Assembly (NCBI RefSeq): GCF_050314255.1
Contig: NZ_JBNPMZ010000013.1
Span: 28,473 to 92,472, forward strand
Source of the DNA: Claveliimonas sp034178805
Lineage (GTDB): Bacteria > Bacillota > Clostridia > Lachnospirales > Lachnospiraceae
DNA length: 64,000 nt
Direction: 5' to 3'
Shown: in pieces, positions 54,487-62,840 of the stretch
Numbering within the stretch: position 1 is the stretch's first letter
How the letters are laid out: each line of letters opens with the position of its first letter
Program-made: the position numbers and the translations under genes
The notes under the pieces: generated by a model
The model's input: only the letters and a program-made list of their open reading frames with translations
What the model was told of the DNA's origin: nothing
Database searches by the model: none

Positions 54487-55707
54487 ATGACCCAAAACAA
54501 CAATTCATGGAGAAAAACTTATTTTACACTTCTTGCCGGACAAGCAATATCCTTTATTAGCAGCGGTATTTTGCAAATGGCCATTATCTTTTATTTGGTT
54601 GCGAAAACTAATTCTGCAATCATATTGACGGCGGCAACACTGATTGGATTTTTGCCGCAAGCCTGTTTAGGCCCGTTTGCAGGTGCTTTTGTTGACCGGC
54701 ACAGCCGTAAAAGCGTAATGATTGGTGCGGATTTGATAATTGCCGCCGCTGGCGGTATTCTGGCGCTGGTGGCGTTTTACATGGAATTGCCCGTATGGTC
54801 TATTATGGTTGTCCTGTTAATCCGAAGTGCGGGAACTGCTTTTCATTCTCCAGCATTCAGCGCAGCAACACCTATGATTGTGCCAAAAGAGGAACTTACA
54901 AAATGCGCTGGTTACACGCAGACCATGCAAGCAGTAAGTGCGATTATCAGTCCAGCTGCCGCAGCGTTTTTATATGCTGTTTGGCCTCTTAATGCAATTA
55001 TATTGTTAGATATTGTGGGTGCAATCCTTGCCTGTGTGACTGTTGCGATTTCGTCCATACCAACGCCTGAACTATGTCCAGAAACGAAAAGACAACAGTT
55101 TTTACAGGATATGAAAGAGGGGTATGTGGTATTAAAGCAAAACAGGGGCCTCTTTGCTCTGCTCTGGATTGGTGTAATTTATATGTTCTTTTATATGCCA
55201 ATCAGTACGCTTTTTCCTCTCATCTGTATGTCATACTTCAAAGGAACACCGGCCCATGCCTCTGCCGCTGAAATTGCTTTTGCGGTTGGTATGCTGCTTG
55301 GCGGAGTCATTCTGAGCATTTGGGGCGGTTTTAAGAAACGGCGGTACACCATCGGTCTTTCCGTTCTCCTGATGGGCGTTAGCAATATGCTCTCCGGGCT
55401 TTTGCCGCCAGACGCATTTCTTGTCTTTGTTGTGTGCTGTACTGTTATGGGAATTTCCGCTCCATTTTACGGTGTGCAAAATGCGATTTTTCAAGAAACG
55501 GTCAAACCAGAATATCTGGGGAGAGTTTTTTCTCTACTGACAAGCGCCGCTTCCCTCGCCATGCCGTTTGGCCTTGTCATTTCCGGGCCTCTGGCGGAGC
55601 GGCTGGGAGTTGAGAAATGGTTTGTCATTTGCGGAATTGGCATTATCATCGTTGCGCTTGCCGTATTTTTACTACCCGGTTTGAGAGAGATTGACAATAC
55701 GCAATAA
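54487..55707 (+). CDS. MFS drug efflux transporter (Mef/Tet(40)-like)
   Basis: 406 residues from ATG 54487 (AAAGGAGG upstream); a longer frame starts inside the attenuator. It has 12 membrane helices and the DHA3-type blocks GQAISFISSGILQMAIIFYL, GPFAGAFVDRHSRK and RSAGTAFHSPA, which resemble macrolide Mef and tetracycline TetA(P)/Tet(40) pumps. I cannot tell the drug. Leader-peptide control and position in a mobile element fit an antibiotic resistance gene. Confidence 0.82.
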   Translation: MTQNNNSWRKTYFTLLAGQAISFISSGILQMAIIFYLVAKTNSAIILTAATLIGFLPQACLGPFAGAFVDRHSRKSVMIGADLIIAAAGGILALVAFYMELPVWSIMVVLLIRSAGTAFHSPAFSAATPMIVPKEELTKCAGYTQTMQAVSAIISPAAAAFLYAVWPLNAIILLDIVGAILACVTVAISSIPTPELCPETKRQQFLQDMKEGYVVLKQNRGLFALLWIGVIYMFFYMPISTLFPLICMSYFKGTPAHASAAEIAFAVGMLLGGVILSIWGGFKKRRYTIGLSVLLMGVSNMLSGLLPPDAFLVFVVCCTVMGISAPFYGVQNAIFQETVKPEYLGRVFSLLTSAASLAMPFGLVISGPLAERLGVEKWFVICGIGIIIVALAVFLLPGLREIDNTQ

Positions 55708-55735
55708 TCAACTGCACCTTTTTCTATTACTAAAC

Positions 55736-55788
55736 AAAATGCCTGGATGGTGGTTCTGAAAAACCAGAACCGCCGTTCAGGCATTTTT
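55736..55788. terminator. Bidirectional terminator between MFS and Xre genes
   Basis: A long hairpin with a few mismatches (AAATGCCTG left, CAGGCATTTT right, stem-top GGTTCTG/CCAGAACC) separates the two convergent genes and has T or A runs on both sides. Confidence 0.75.
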
Positions 55789-56588
55789 TATCTTCGTCCT
55801 CTCTGCGGTTTTGGATTCTTCAGCAAGTCGGATTTTTCCGCAATCTTTTTCAGCCACTTCCGTTCTTCTACTGACAGCTTCCTAAAATTCAGCTTGAGCC
55901 GTTTGCAGATAAACGCCAAGTACGCTTGTTCCGTGTCGCTGTCCTGGCTGACGATTTCACCAGCAGTTTCCAGCATTTCTTTTAGCGGGTTATCCTCTGG
56001 GACGCTGAAAAAATCGTCCTTGTGTGTTTCCCGCAGAGCAAGGGCAATCCCGTTTATGTCCCGTTGTATCACATAGCGGCAAAACTCGTCCTCATCAATA
56101 TGGGCGGTGATAAGCTGTCTTAACTGCGTATCACTCATGCCAGGATTATGCTTTTTTATAACAGTTGCGCTCATCGTGTCCACTATGGCGTTTGCACCCT
56201 GCGCCTGTTTCAGTGCCGTTCCGTTCACATAGATTTCAAGGTCAGCCATCAGCCGGGGGAAATCCGGGTGCGCCGCCAGCTCACACAGCAGGGTATTGTC
56301 TATCCTCCCGCTTTTCAGCAGGTCAATCATTTCATCACTCAAACGCAGGTCTGCAAGATCGGCGTTTGGGTGATTTTTCATTTCAGACAGCCCCAGCAGA
56401 TAATCAGCGGTCACACCGTAAAACTTCGCCAGCCGGATAAGGGCATAGTGGCTGATGTCCTTGAAGTCTTCCGTTTCGTAACTGCCCAGCGCAGACTTGG
56501 AAAGCCCGGTCTGCTCCGCAAGCTGCCCCAGCGTCAAGCCACGCTCCACACGTAGGTCTTTTAATCGCTCTTGTATGGATAAAGACAT
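55788..56588 (-). CDS. Xre/cI-type helix-turn-helix regulator of the element
   Basis: 266 residues from ATG 56588, with AAGGAGG 6 bases upstream. The N-terminal HTH (about residues 5-62) has LGQLAEQTGLSKSALGSYE. The rest (about 85-266) is helical with charged pairs and no known motif. It may control excision or the mobile element's genes. The palindrome at 56622-56658 lies just upstream of its start, a likely operator. Unlike the host HTH gene it is intact. Confidence 0.88.
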   Translation of the reverse strand: MSLSIQERLKDLRVERGLTLGQLAEQTGLSKSALGSYETEDFKDISHYALIRLAKFYGVTADYLLGLSEMKNHPNADLADLRLSDEMIDLLKSGRIDNTLLCELAAHPDFPRLMADLEIYVNGTALKQAQGANAIVDTMSATVIKKHNPGMSDTQLRQLITAHIDEDEFCRYVIQRDINGIALALRETHKDDFFSVPEDNPLKEMLETAGEIVSQDSDTEQAYLAFICKRLKLNFRKLSVEERKWLKKIAEKSDLLKNPKPQRGRR

Positions 56589-56621
56589 ATTCACCCTCCT
56601 TGCTAGCTCAACGAAAGAGAA

Positions 56622-56658
56622 GCCGTTATGCTATGTACTATGCTCATAGCATAACGGC
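56622..56658. promoter_or_regulatory. 14-bp palindrome upstream of the Xre regulator
   Basis: Arms GCCGTTATGCTATG (56622-56635) and CATAGCATAACGGC (56645-56658) are a perfect inverted repeat with a 9-bp loop. Probably the operator of the regulator, or a terminator for the minus-strand gene upstream. Confidence 0.65.
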
Positions 56659-56666
56659 ATAGGCAT

Positions 56667-56930
56667 TTACAGTTTTATTTTACCATTTGCTACATCTTCA
56701 CGAAATTTATCAACAAGCTTCGCTGTCAGCTTGGATTTACCGTAGTGTTCAAGTACAAAAGTACGATAACTTTTTCCATCTACAAGCACATCACTTTTTC
56801 TGGTCAACAACCAATTTCCGTTACCTCCTCCCTGTTCTCTAATATTCCAGTCTTTCCCATATCTTTTATAGATTTCATCTTTTTTACCTTGAACAGACAT
56901 TGATTCGCTTGGAATATAAACAATTTGCAT
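56667..56930 (-). CDS. Small mobile-element protein of unknown function
   Basis: 87 residues, no Cys, mildly basic; starts MQIVYIPSESMSVQGKKDEI. AAGGAGGAGCTATT gives a very strong RBS. It lies upstream of the Xre regulator on the same strand, so the two are likely one operon. No known family is recognised. Confidence 0.65.
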   Translation of the reverse strand: MQIVYIPSESMSVQGKKDEIYKRYGKDWNIREQGGGNGNWLLTRKSDVLVDGKSYRTFVLEHYGKSKLTAKLVDKFREDVANGKIKL

Positions 56931-57158
56931 AATAGCTCCTCCTTTATTTTGTGCAAGAAGACCAGAAACCTGAATTTGTCTTTTATCTTTTTTTGATTAT
57001 ATCACAAATCCGAGAGCGTGGAAATAGGGAGTTTTTCAGGCTGATTTCCTACCTCTTGGATATACGGCACAGGCGGTCAAAAAGGTGTAGACTTGGGATA
57101 GTTCATCGATGGACAAGCACCTTGGAAACAGAACACGCCAAAGAAAACGGAGGGACGC

Positions 57159-57572
57159 ATGAGCAAAAGACCCTATCAACACCTGCCGCCGCTGGAACAC
57201 AGGCCGGACGGCTCCCCCTACCGCATAACCCCGCCCCAGAAGAGACGAGCCAGCGGCCTGATACGCCGGGAGTGCTGCAACTGCGAGGACGGAAACTGCC
57301 TTGCGCTGGACGATGGCGACACCTGCGCCTGTCCGCAGATGATTTCGTTCTCCGTCTGCTGCAAGTGGTTCCGCTGGGCGGTCTTGCCGCTGGACAGGAC
57401 GCTGGAAGCGGAGATTTACCGGGACAGGGACTTGAAACGCTGTGCGGAGTGCGGCGGTGTGTTCGTCCCGAAGTCCAACCGGGGCAAATACTGCCCGGAC
57501 TGCGCCGCCAGAGTTCACAGGCGGCAGAAAACAGAAAGTGAACGGAAAAGGAGGTCTGCTGTGGACAGTTAA
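57159..57572 (+). CDS. Cysteine-rich VLP domain protein
   Basis: 137 residues with 11 or more Cys, in the layout of the Cys_rich_VLP family: RECCNCEDGNC, CACPQ, CCKWFRWAVLPLD (the VLP that names it), then CAECGGVFVPKSNRGKYCPDC, a zinc ribbon. GGAGGGACGC precedes ATG. Such proteins are common in Firmicutes mobile elements just before a RepA-like gene, of unknown function. Confidence 0.8.
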   Translation: MSKRPYQHLPPLEHRPDGSPYRITPPQKRRASGLIRRECCNCEDGNCLALDDGDTCACPQMISFSVCCKWFRWAVLPLDRTLEAEIYRDRDLKRCAECGGVFVPKSNRGKYCPDCAARVHRRQKTESERKRRSAVDS

Positions 57573-57683
57573 GAGCGGGAAAAGCCTTGATTTGCAAGGC
57601 TCCGCAAGCCCTCAACCGGGGCGGCTGGTATCATTTATCATTCGCCCCGGAAAACGGGCCTCTAACCGTCCACAAAACACGCT

Positions 57684-58079
57684 ATGACAAACACGATTTA
57701 TATTCACCAGCCGGAAAAGGCGTTCAGTTTCACCCGGCTCCCCAATTTCCTTTTTGAAGCACCCACATTCCAGCCCTTGAGCAACGAAGCGAAGGTGCTG
57801 TATGCCTTTGTCCTGCGCCGGGCGGAGTTGTCCCGGAAGAACGGCTGGGCGGACGAGTACGGGCGGGTCTACCTGTACTACCCCATCTGCGAGGTGGTCG
57901 CTTTGCTCCGCTGCGGGCGGCAGAAAGCGGTCAACACCCTGCGGGAGTTGCAGTATGCGGGGCTGGTGGAAATCCAGAAACAGGGCTGTGGAAAACCCAA
58001 CCGCATTTACCCGAAATCCTATGAAGCGGTTCCAAACACCGACTTCAAGAAATCCGGTTATGGTACGCCGGAGGGCTGA
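57684..58079 (+). CDS. RepA_N-type replication initiator, short form
   Basis: 131 residues. It contains the RepA_N core: FTRLPNFLFEAPTFQPLS, VLYAFVLRRAELS and the winged-helix YPICEVVALLRCGRQKAV. Longer relatives have an additional C-terminal tail. After the TGA the same frame still reads STKINPLEVRKSDG, then further stops, which looks like that tail in decay. The RBS is weak. It may support replication of the excised circle or be vestigial. Confidence 0.75.
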   Translation: MTNTIYIHQPEKAFSFTRLPNFLFEAPTFQPLSNEAKVLYAFVLRRAELSRKNGWADEYGRVYLYYPICEVVALLRCGRQKAVNTLRELQYAGLVEIQKQGCGKPNRIYPKSYEAVPNTDFKKSGYGTPEG

Positions 58080-58205
58080 AAACCGTACTTGGCGAGTACG
58101 AAAATCAATCCTCTTGAAGTACGGAAATCTGACGGTATATAGAAATACAGAGATTAAAACCATCTATTTACATTCATTCCATTCCAATCCTATCAGAGAT
58201 ATTTT

Positions 58206-58223
58206 CGGCGGGAAAACCCGCCG
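58206..58223. repeat. 7-bp GC hairpin before the relaxase
   Basis: CGGCGGG (58206-58212), AAAA, CCCGCCG (58217-58223). It lies 30 bases before the relaxase start; no T run, so its role is unclear. Confidence 0.6.
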
Positions 58224-58252
58224 GAAAGGAATGGAATGGGGAAAGGAGTTCA

Positions 58253-59197
58253 ATGGCACAACACGCAATTTTGCGATTTGAGAAGCACAAGGGCCACCCG
58301 GCGGGGCCGCTGGAAGCCCACCATGAACGGAAAAAGGAGCAGTACGCCAGCAACCCGGACATTGACACCAGCCGGAGCAAGTACAATTTCCACATCGTCA
58401 AGCCGGATGGCCGCTACTACCATTTCATTCAGAGCCGCATCGAGCAGGCCAGATGCCGCACCCGCAAGGACAGCACTCGGTTTGTGGACACGCTGATTAC
58501 CGCCAGCCCGGAGTTTTTCAAGGGCAAGTCCCCAAAGGAGATAGCGGCCTACTTCCAGAGGGCGGCGGACTTCCTCATTGACCGGGTGGGCCGGGAGAAC
58601 ATCGTTTCGGCTATGGTACACATGGATGAAAAAACGCCCCATCTGCACTTGGTCTTTGTGCCGCTGACAAAGGACAACCGCCTGTGCGCCAAAGAAATTA
58701 TCGGCAACCGGGCCAATCTGACGAAGTGGCAGGACGATTTTCACGCCTGTATGGTGGAGCAGTACCCCGACTTGGAGCGTGGGGAGAGTGCCAGCAAGAC
58801 AGGCCGGAAGCATATCCCCACCCGGCTTTTCAAACAGGCGGTTTCCCTCTCCAAACAGGCCAGAGCCATTGAAGCCGCCCTTGACGGCATTAACCCACTG
58901 AACGCCGGAAAGAAAAAAGAGGAAGCCCTCTCCATGCTGAAAAAGTGGTTCCCGCAGATGGAGAACTTCTCCGGGCAGTTGAAAAAGTACAAGGTCACAA
59001 TCAATGACCTGTTGGCGGAGAATGAGAAGTTGGAAGCAAGGGCAAAGGCCAGTGAAAAAGGCAAGATGAAAGATACGATGGAACGGGCAAAGCTGAAAAG
59101 CGAACTGGACAATTTACAGCGGCTGGTTGACCGTATCCCGCCGGATATACTAGCGGAACTGAAACGGCAGCAGCGGCACACGGTAAAGGAAAGGTGA
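58253..59197 (+). CDS. MobV family relaxase
   Basis: 314 residues. The metal and catalytic block H123-x-D125-E126-x2-P129-H130-x-H132 (MDEKTPHLH) matches the MobV/Pre relaxases. The C-terminal part is coiled coil and charged. It nicks oriT and pilots the strand in conjugative transfer. Its oriT-like site is at the far left of the element (53580-53610), not just upstream as in many plasmids. AAAGGAG is the RBS. Confidence 0.93.
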   Translation: MAQHAILRFEKHKGHPAGPLEAHHERKKEQYASNPDIDTSRSKYNFHIVKPDGRYYHFIQSRIEQARCRTRKDSTRFVDTLITASPEFFKGKSPKEIAAYFQRAADFLIDRVGRENIVSAMVHMDEKTPHLHLVFVPLTKDNRLCAKEIIGNRANLTKWQDDFHACMVEQYPDLERGESASKTGRKHIPTRLFKQAVSLSKQARAIEAALDGINPLNAGKKKEEALSMLKKWFPQMENFSGQLKKYKVTINDLLAENEKLEARAKASEKGKMKDTMERAKLKSELDNLQRLVDRIPPDILAELKRQQRHTVKER

Positions 59198-59268
59198 TAG
59201 TATAAGCAGAAATTTTCGCCGCCTCTGTGCGGCATTGTACCTTGAAAACTGAATATGGAGGACACTGG

Positions 59269-59463
59269 ATGGCAAAAAGCGAAAGCGATATTTTTACACC
59301 CCGGACAGGGCAGGTCATACAAGCAGAGAACGGCACGCAGTATTTTGTATGTGGGAACAACCGTATAAAAATCTCCGAACACTTCGCCGCAGGCGGGAAG
59401 CCCCTCGGTGATCTGATTGTAGATGTGGTGCGGCATACCGCAGAAAAAGCCGCTTCAACCTGA
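59269..59463 (+). CDS. TnpW family transposon protein
   Basis: 64 residues from ATG 59269 (GGAGG 9 bases upstream); it starts MAKSESDIFTPRTGQVIQ. It has the position and size of tnpW in Tn4451-type elements, between the relaxase and tnpX. No enzyme motif; the function of TnpW is unknown. Confidence 0.78.
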   Translation: MAKSESDIFTPRTGQVIQAENGTQYFVCGNNRIKISEHFAAGGKPLGDLIVDVVRHTAEKAAST

Positions 59464-59473
59464 TAGCCCATCA

Positions 59474-59534
59474 TTGATAACACGCCCACGCTTATGATAT
59501 AATTGCCATAGAGCAAAAGTATTGTAAGCGTGGG
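59474..59534 (+). promoter_or_regulatory. tnpX promoter inside a 10-bp inverted repeat
   Basis: TTGATA (59474-59479), an 18-bp spacer and TATAAT (59498-59503). The inverted repeat CCCACGCTTA (59485-59494) and TAAGCGTGGG (59525-59534) flanks the -10 and the start of transcription, so a DNA-binding protein or RNA hairpin may control the recombinase. Confidence 0.6.
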
Positions 59535-59563
59535 TTGTTTCTTTAGAAGGAGGATTTTTAACG

Positions 59564-61186
59564 GTGAAACAACCTTACAATACTACGATTTACAACACGG
59601 CGCTTTATATGAGATTGAGCCGGGACGATGAACTGCAAGGAGAAAGCGGGAGTATTCAGACACAACGCATGATGCTCCGGCAATATGCCGCCGAGCATGG
59701 CCTGAATGTCATAGATGAATATATCGACGATGGATGGTCTGGAACGAACTTTGACAGGCCGGATTTTCAGAGAATGATTGATGACATTGAGGACGGGAAA
59801 ATCAACTGCGTTGTTACGAAGGATTTATCCCGCTTAGGCAGAAACTACATTCTGACCGGCCAATACACGGAAATCTACTTTCCCAGCAAAGGCGTCCGCT
59901 ATATCGCTGTCAATGACAATGTGGACACCATCAACGGAGAGAATGAGCTTGCCCCATTCCTCAACATTCTGAATGAAATGCACGCCCGCCAGACCAGCAA
60001 AAAGGTAAAGGCGGCCATGCGGACACGGTTCGCAAATGGCGCACACTATGGAGCCTATGCTCCGCTTGGCTATGTCAAAGACCCAGATAAGAAAGGCCAT
60101 CTTCTGATTGACCCGGAAACAAGGTGGATTATCGAAAAGATTTTTGACCTTGCCGTTCATGGCCGGGGAGCCGCCAGCATTACACGGATTTTGGTCGAAG
60201 AAAAAGTACCTACTCCCGGCTGGCTGAATTTCCAGAGATACGGCACTTTCGCAAATATCTATGCCGGAGCGCCGGAGGAAAAAGCCTATGCGTGGACGAT
60301 AGCGCAGGTGAAAAGTATTCTGAAAGAGGAAACCTATATCGGACACAGCGTCCACAATAAGCAGACCAACATTTCATTCAAAAACAAGAAGAAAGTACGC
60401 AAGCCAAAAGAGGAATGGTATCGTGTGGAGAACACCCACGAAGCGATTATTTCCGAAGATGTGTTCCGTCAAGTACAGGAGCAGATTTGCAACAGGCGCA
60501 GACGGCAGAAGAACGGCACAACACAGATATTTTCCGGGCTGGTAAAATGTGCGGACTGCGGCTGGTCGCTGGCCTATGGTATGAACAGCCAGAACAAAAA
60601 TCCCTATGCCCACTACCATTGTAGCAAGTACGGGCAAGGATTGCACCAGTGTTCCATGCACTATATCCGCTATGATGTGCTTTACGCCTATGTCCTTTCC
60701 CGTCTGCAATACTGGTCTGTGCTGGCACAGCAGGATGGGGACAAACTTCTGAAACGGCTACTTAACGCCAGCGACAAGGAACGCAATACTGCAAGGAAGC
60801 GGCAGACAGCCGAACTGAAAAAGGCGGAAAAGCGCAAAGCAGAAGTAGACACCCTGTTTGCAAAAATGTATGAGGACTGGTCTGCCGGACGCATTACAGA
60901 ATACAATTTCAATATGCTGTCCGAAAAGTATCAGGGCGAACAGCGAGAATTGGACGTAAAAATTGAACGGCTTCACGAAGCGATGGAGACCGCCGCCCAG
61001 ACAGCGGTTGACGCTGAAAAGTGGATAGGTCTGATGAAACAGTATGTCAATCCCACAGAATTGACGGCTGAACTTCTGAATACGCTGATTGAAAAAATCC
61101 TTGTCCATGAAGCGGTCAAAAGTGAGGACGGAAGCCGGGAACAGGAAGTGGAAATCTTCTACCGCTTTATCGGCAAAATCGAATGA
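59564..61186 (+). CDS. Large serine recombinase (TnpX-like)
   Basis: 540 residues from GTG 59564, with AAGGAGG 10 bases upstream. The N-terminal resolvase domain has catalytic Ser19 in YMRLSRDDE; next comes the recombinase domain (about 185-290), then a zinc-ribbon with CADCGW, a YHCSKYGQGLHQCSMHYI block, a coiled coil, and a DUF4368-type C-terminus. It excises and integrates the element via a GG core. It lies at the right end, directly before the host gene's 3' part. Confidence 0.93.
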   Translation: MKQPYNTTIYNTALYMRLSRDDELQGESGSIQTQRMMLRQYAAEHGLNVIDEYIDDGWSGTNFDRPDFQRMIDDIEDGKINCVVTKDLSRLGRNYILTGQYTEIYFPSKGVRYIAVNDNVDTINGENELAPFLNILNEMHARQTSKKVKAAMRTRFANGAHYGAYAPLGYVKDPDKKGHLLIDPETRWIIEKIFDLAVHGRGAASITRILVEEKVPTPGWLNFQRYGTFANIYAGAPEEKAYAWTIAQVKSILKEETYIGHSVHNKQTNISFKNKKKVRKPKEEWYRVENTHEAIISEDVFRQVQEQICNRRRRQKNGTTQIFSGLVKCADCGWSLAYGMNSQNKNPYAHYHCSKYGQGLHQCSMHYIRYDVLYAYVLSRLQYWSVLAQQDGDKLLKRLLNASDKERNTARKRQTAELKKAEKRKAEVDTLFAKMYEDWSAGRITEYNFNMLSEKYQGEQRELDVKIERLHEAMETAAQTAVDAEKWIGLMKQYVNPTELTAELLNTLIEKILVHEAVKSEDGSREQEVEIFYRFIGKIE

Positions 61187-61230
61187 CACATCTTGAGATA
61201 CCCAACAATATCTTTAACTAAGGGAAACGG

Positions 61231-61718
61231 GTAAAGGTCTTCCGGATATTTCGATTATTGAGGATCTGGCAAAGGCGCTTGGGATTTCCATTGCGGAGCT
61301 TCTGACGGGAGACCTGAGAGAAAACGAGAATCCTTCCGGAAATATGAAAAAGACACAGTTCTATGTATGTCCGGTATGTGGAAATGTGATTACTGCTGTT
61401 GGGCAGGGCTCGTTTTCATGTTGTGGAATTACACTTCTTGAGCAGGAACCGGAAACATGTGATGAGAATCATCAAATCATTCTGGAAACGGTGGATAATG
61501 AGTATCATGTGACGATGGATCATCCGATGGACAAAGGGCATTACATTTCCTTTATCGCATACGTGACATCCGGAAGTGTGGAAGTTGTAAAGCTTTATCC
61601 GGAACAGGATATATCGGTGAGATTTAAAAAGAAAGGAACCGGGATTTTGTATGCGTATTGCAACAGGCATGGAATGTATAGAATGCTGGTGAAGTTAAAT
61701 AGAGCGAATCGTGGATAG
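61231..61718 (+). pseudogene. 3' part of the split gene: desulfoferrodoxin/SOR-like domain
   Basis: Resumes the frame with KGLPDISIIEDLAKALG after the recombinase. The end of the HTH linker is followed by a desulforedoxin-like CPVCGN (Cys86, Cys89) with CC at 103-104 (numbering of the 201-residue joined protein), then the superoxide-reductase-like region with YHVTMDHPMDKGHYI (three His) and YCNRHGMY (Cys plus His): all five iron ligands of the SOR centre. A separate start, ATG 61344, could still express this domain alone, though its RBS is weak. The intact gene probably senses oxygen, superoxide or redox state. Confidence 0.88.
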
Positions 61719-61729
61719 GAGATGAACTT

Positions 61730-62092
61730 GTGAAGTTAAAGAATGTACTGATTGTAGTAAATGATATGGAGAAATCTATTGCATTTTACAGAGAGCTTTT
61801 TGGATTGGAAGTAATCCTGGATAATGACGGAAATGTTATTCTGACAGAGGGACTTGTACTGCAGGATGCAAAGATCTGGAGTGATTTTATCGGGAAGGAA
61901 ATTCTGCCGAAAAATCATGCTTCAGAGCTGTATTTTGAAGAGAAAGATATCGAGGCATTTGCCAAAAAACTGGATAACTACAGGGAACCGATTGAGTATG
62001 TGAACCGGCTGATGACCCATAGCTGGGGGCAGAAGGTGATCCGTTTTTATGATCCGGACGGGAATCTGATTGAAGTTGGTACGCCGGTGTAA
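61730..62092 (+). CDS. VOC family protein (glyoxalase-like)
   Basis: 120 residues from GTG 61730, with AGGAG 8 bases upstream. Two beta-alpha-beta-beta-beta units of the vicinal oxygen chelate fold are visible, starting KNVLIVVNDMEKSIAFYREL and ending with RFYDPDGNLIEVGTPV. Members bind metals or bleomycin-type drugs, or isomerise or cleave C-C bonds; no substrate can be assigned. It begins 11 bases after the SOR-like gene and may be co-transcribed with the intact version. Confidence 0.85.
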   Translation: MKLKNVLIVVNDMEKSIAFYRELFGLEVILDNDGNVILTEGLVLQDAKIWSDFIGKEILPKNHASELYFEEKDIEAFAKKLDNYREPIEYVNRLMTHSWGQKVIRFYDPDGNLIEVGTPV

Positions 62093-62124
62093 AGGAGAGC
62101 CTGTAATGGAATGGATCAATGTTT

Positions 62125-62625
62125 TTATTTGCCGGGAATCAAATCCTGTTCAATTTTTCCAGAAGCTATCGTATGATCCAACCAAAGATTGAGAGAATCT
62201 ATTGCCAAAGCCATTTTCTCCAACTCTCCTTTAATTTTGAGAAAATCTGGCATTTCATCTTCAGAAAGTTTGCCGTCCACCGTTATTTCAATGAGACGGT
62301 CTTTCTCGCGGGTGAGTATATTGAGAGTGGCAAGCATTTCCAGGGTAATCTGGGAAAGTTCTTTTGTTTGGATCTCAGGAACATATTTTATACCGATCGG
62401 ACACTCGTGAGAGCAAAAATAATTACACAGCGAAGGATTCTTATAGCAGTCAGCCATTGCAAGTATTTCTTCAGGATGGGGTAAGGATTTTTCGTTTTCT
62501 ATTTTCTCGATACGGTCAGAAGAGATAAAACCGAGTTTTTCAGCTGCGGTTTCACGTGAGTAATTCATATCCTCACGACTTATCTGGTATATATTTTTGT
62601 TTTCTTTCGTTGATTTTCTTCCCAT
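62125..62625 (-). CDS. Helix-turn-helix protein with Cys-rich segment
   Basis: 166 residues from ATG 62625 (AGGA upstream); the frame continues further 5' without a good site. The HTH is ETAAEKLGFISSDRIEKIEN (about residues 26-45). Immediately after is CNYFCSHECPIG (Cys residues), perhaps a metal site. The C-terminal half is coiled coil with Leu-Glu repeats. It is similar in style to Xre-type proteins of Lachnospiraceae; its targets are unknown. Confidence 0.75.
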   Translation of the reverse strand: MGRKSTKENKNIYQISREDMNYSRETAAEKLGFISSDRIEKIENEKSLPHPEEILAMADCYKNPSLCNYFCSHECPIGIKYVPEIQTKELSQITLEMLATLNILTREKDRLIEITVDGKLSEDEMPDFLKIKGELEKMALAIDSLNLWLDHTIASGKIEQDLIPGK

Positions 62626-62840
62626 AATTGATTCCTCGTTCATCAGATTTTGTTGTGTTCCATTATATAAGATATCGCTCAGAAAGGGAAGAGGTACCCG
62701 GATAAAAAGAAATCTCTCGACGGATTTTGTTCGCAAAAAAGGCGAAATAGATATATGTATTTCTGCAAACAGACAGTTTAACAGAACCGAGATTATAGCT
62801 ATAATAAAGGCATAATTTGTAGAAAATGGAGGAAGGAAAA

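Larger units (their letters stand above)
53408..61231 (+). mobile_element. Tn4451/TnpX-type integrative mobilizable element
   Basis: About 7.8 kb, visibly GC-richer than its flanks, inserted in the HTH-SOR gene at a Gly codon (GG core). Ends carry an imperfect inverted repeat, left 53411-53430 and right 61208-61228. Content: MobV-type oriT, MFS efflux gene, Xre regulator, Cys-rich VLP protein, RepA-like protein, MobV relaxase, TnpW and the large serine recombinase. No conjugation (VirB4/T4SS) genes, so it must be mobilised by another element. Confidence 0.9.

Noticed and set aside
53408..61231. Full conjugative element (ICE)
   Set aside because: No VirB4, VirD4 or other secretion genes are present, so it is mobilizable, not self-transmissible.
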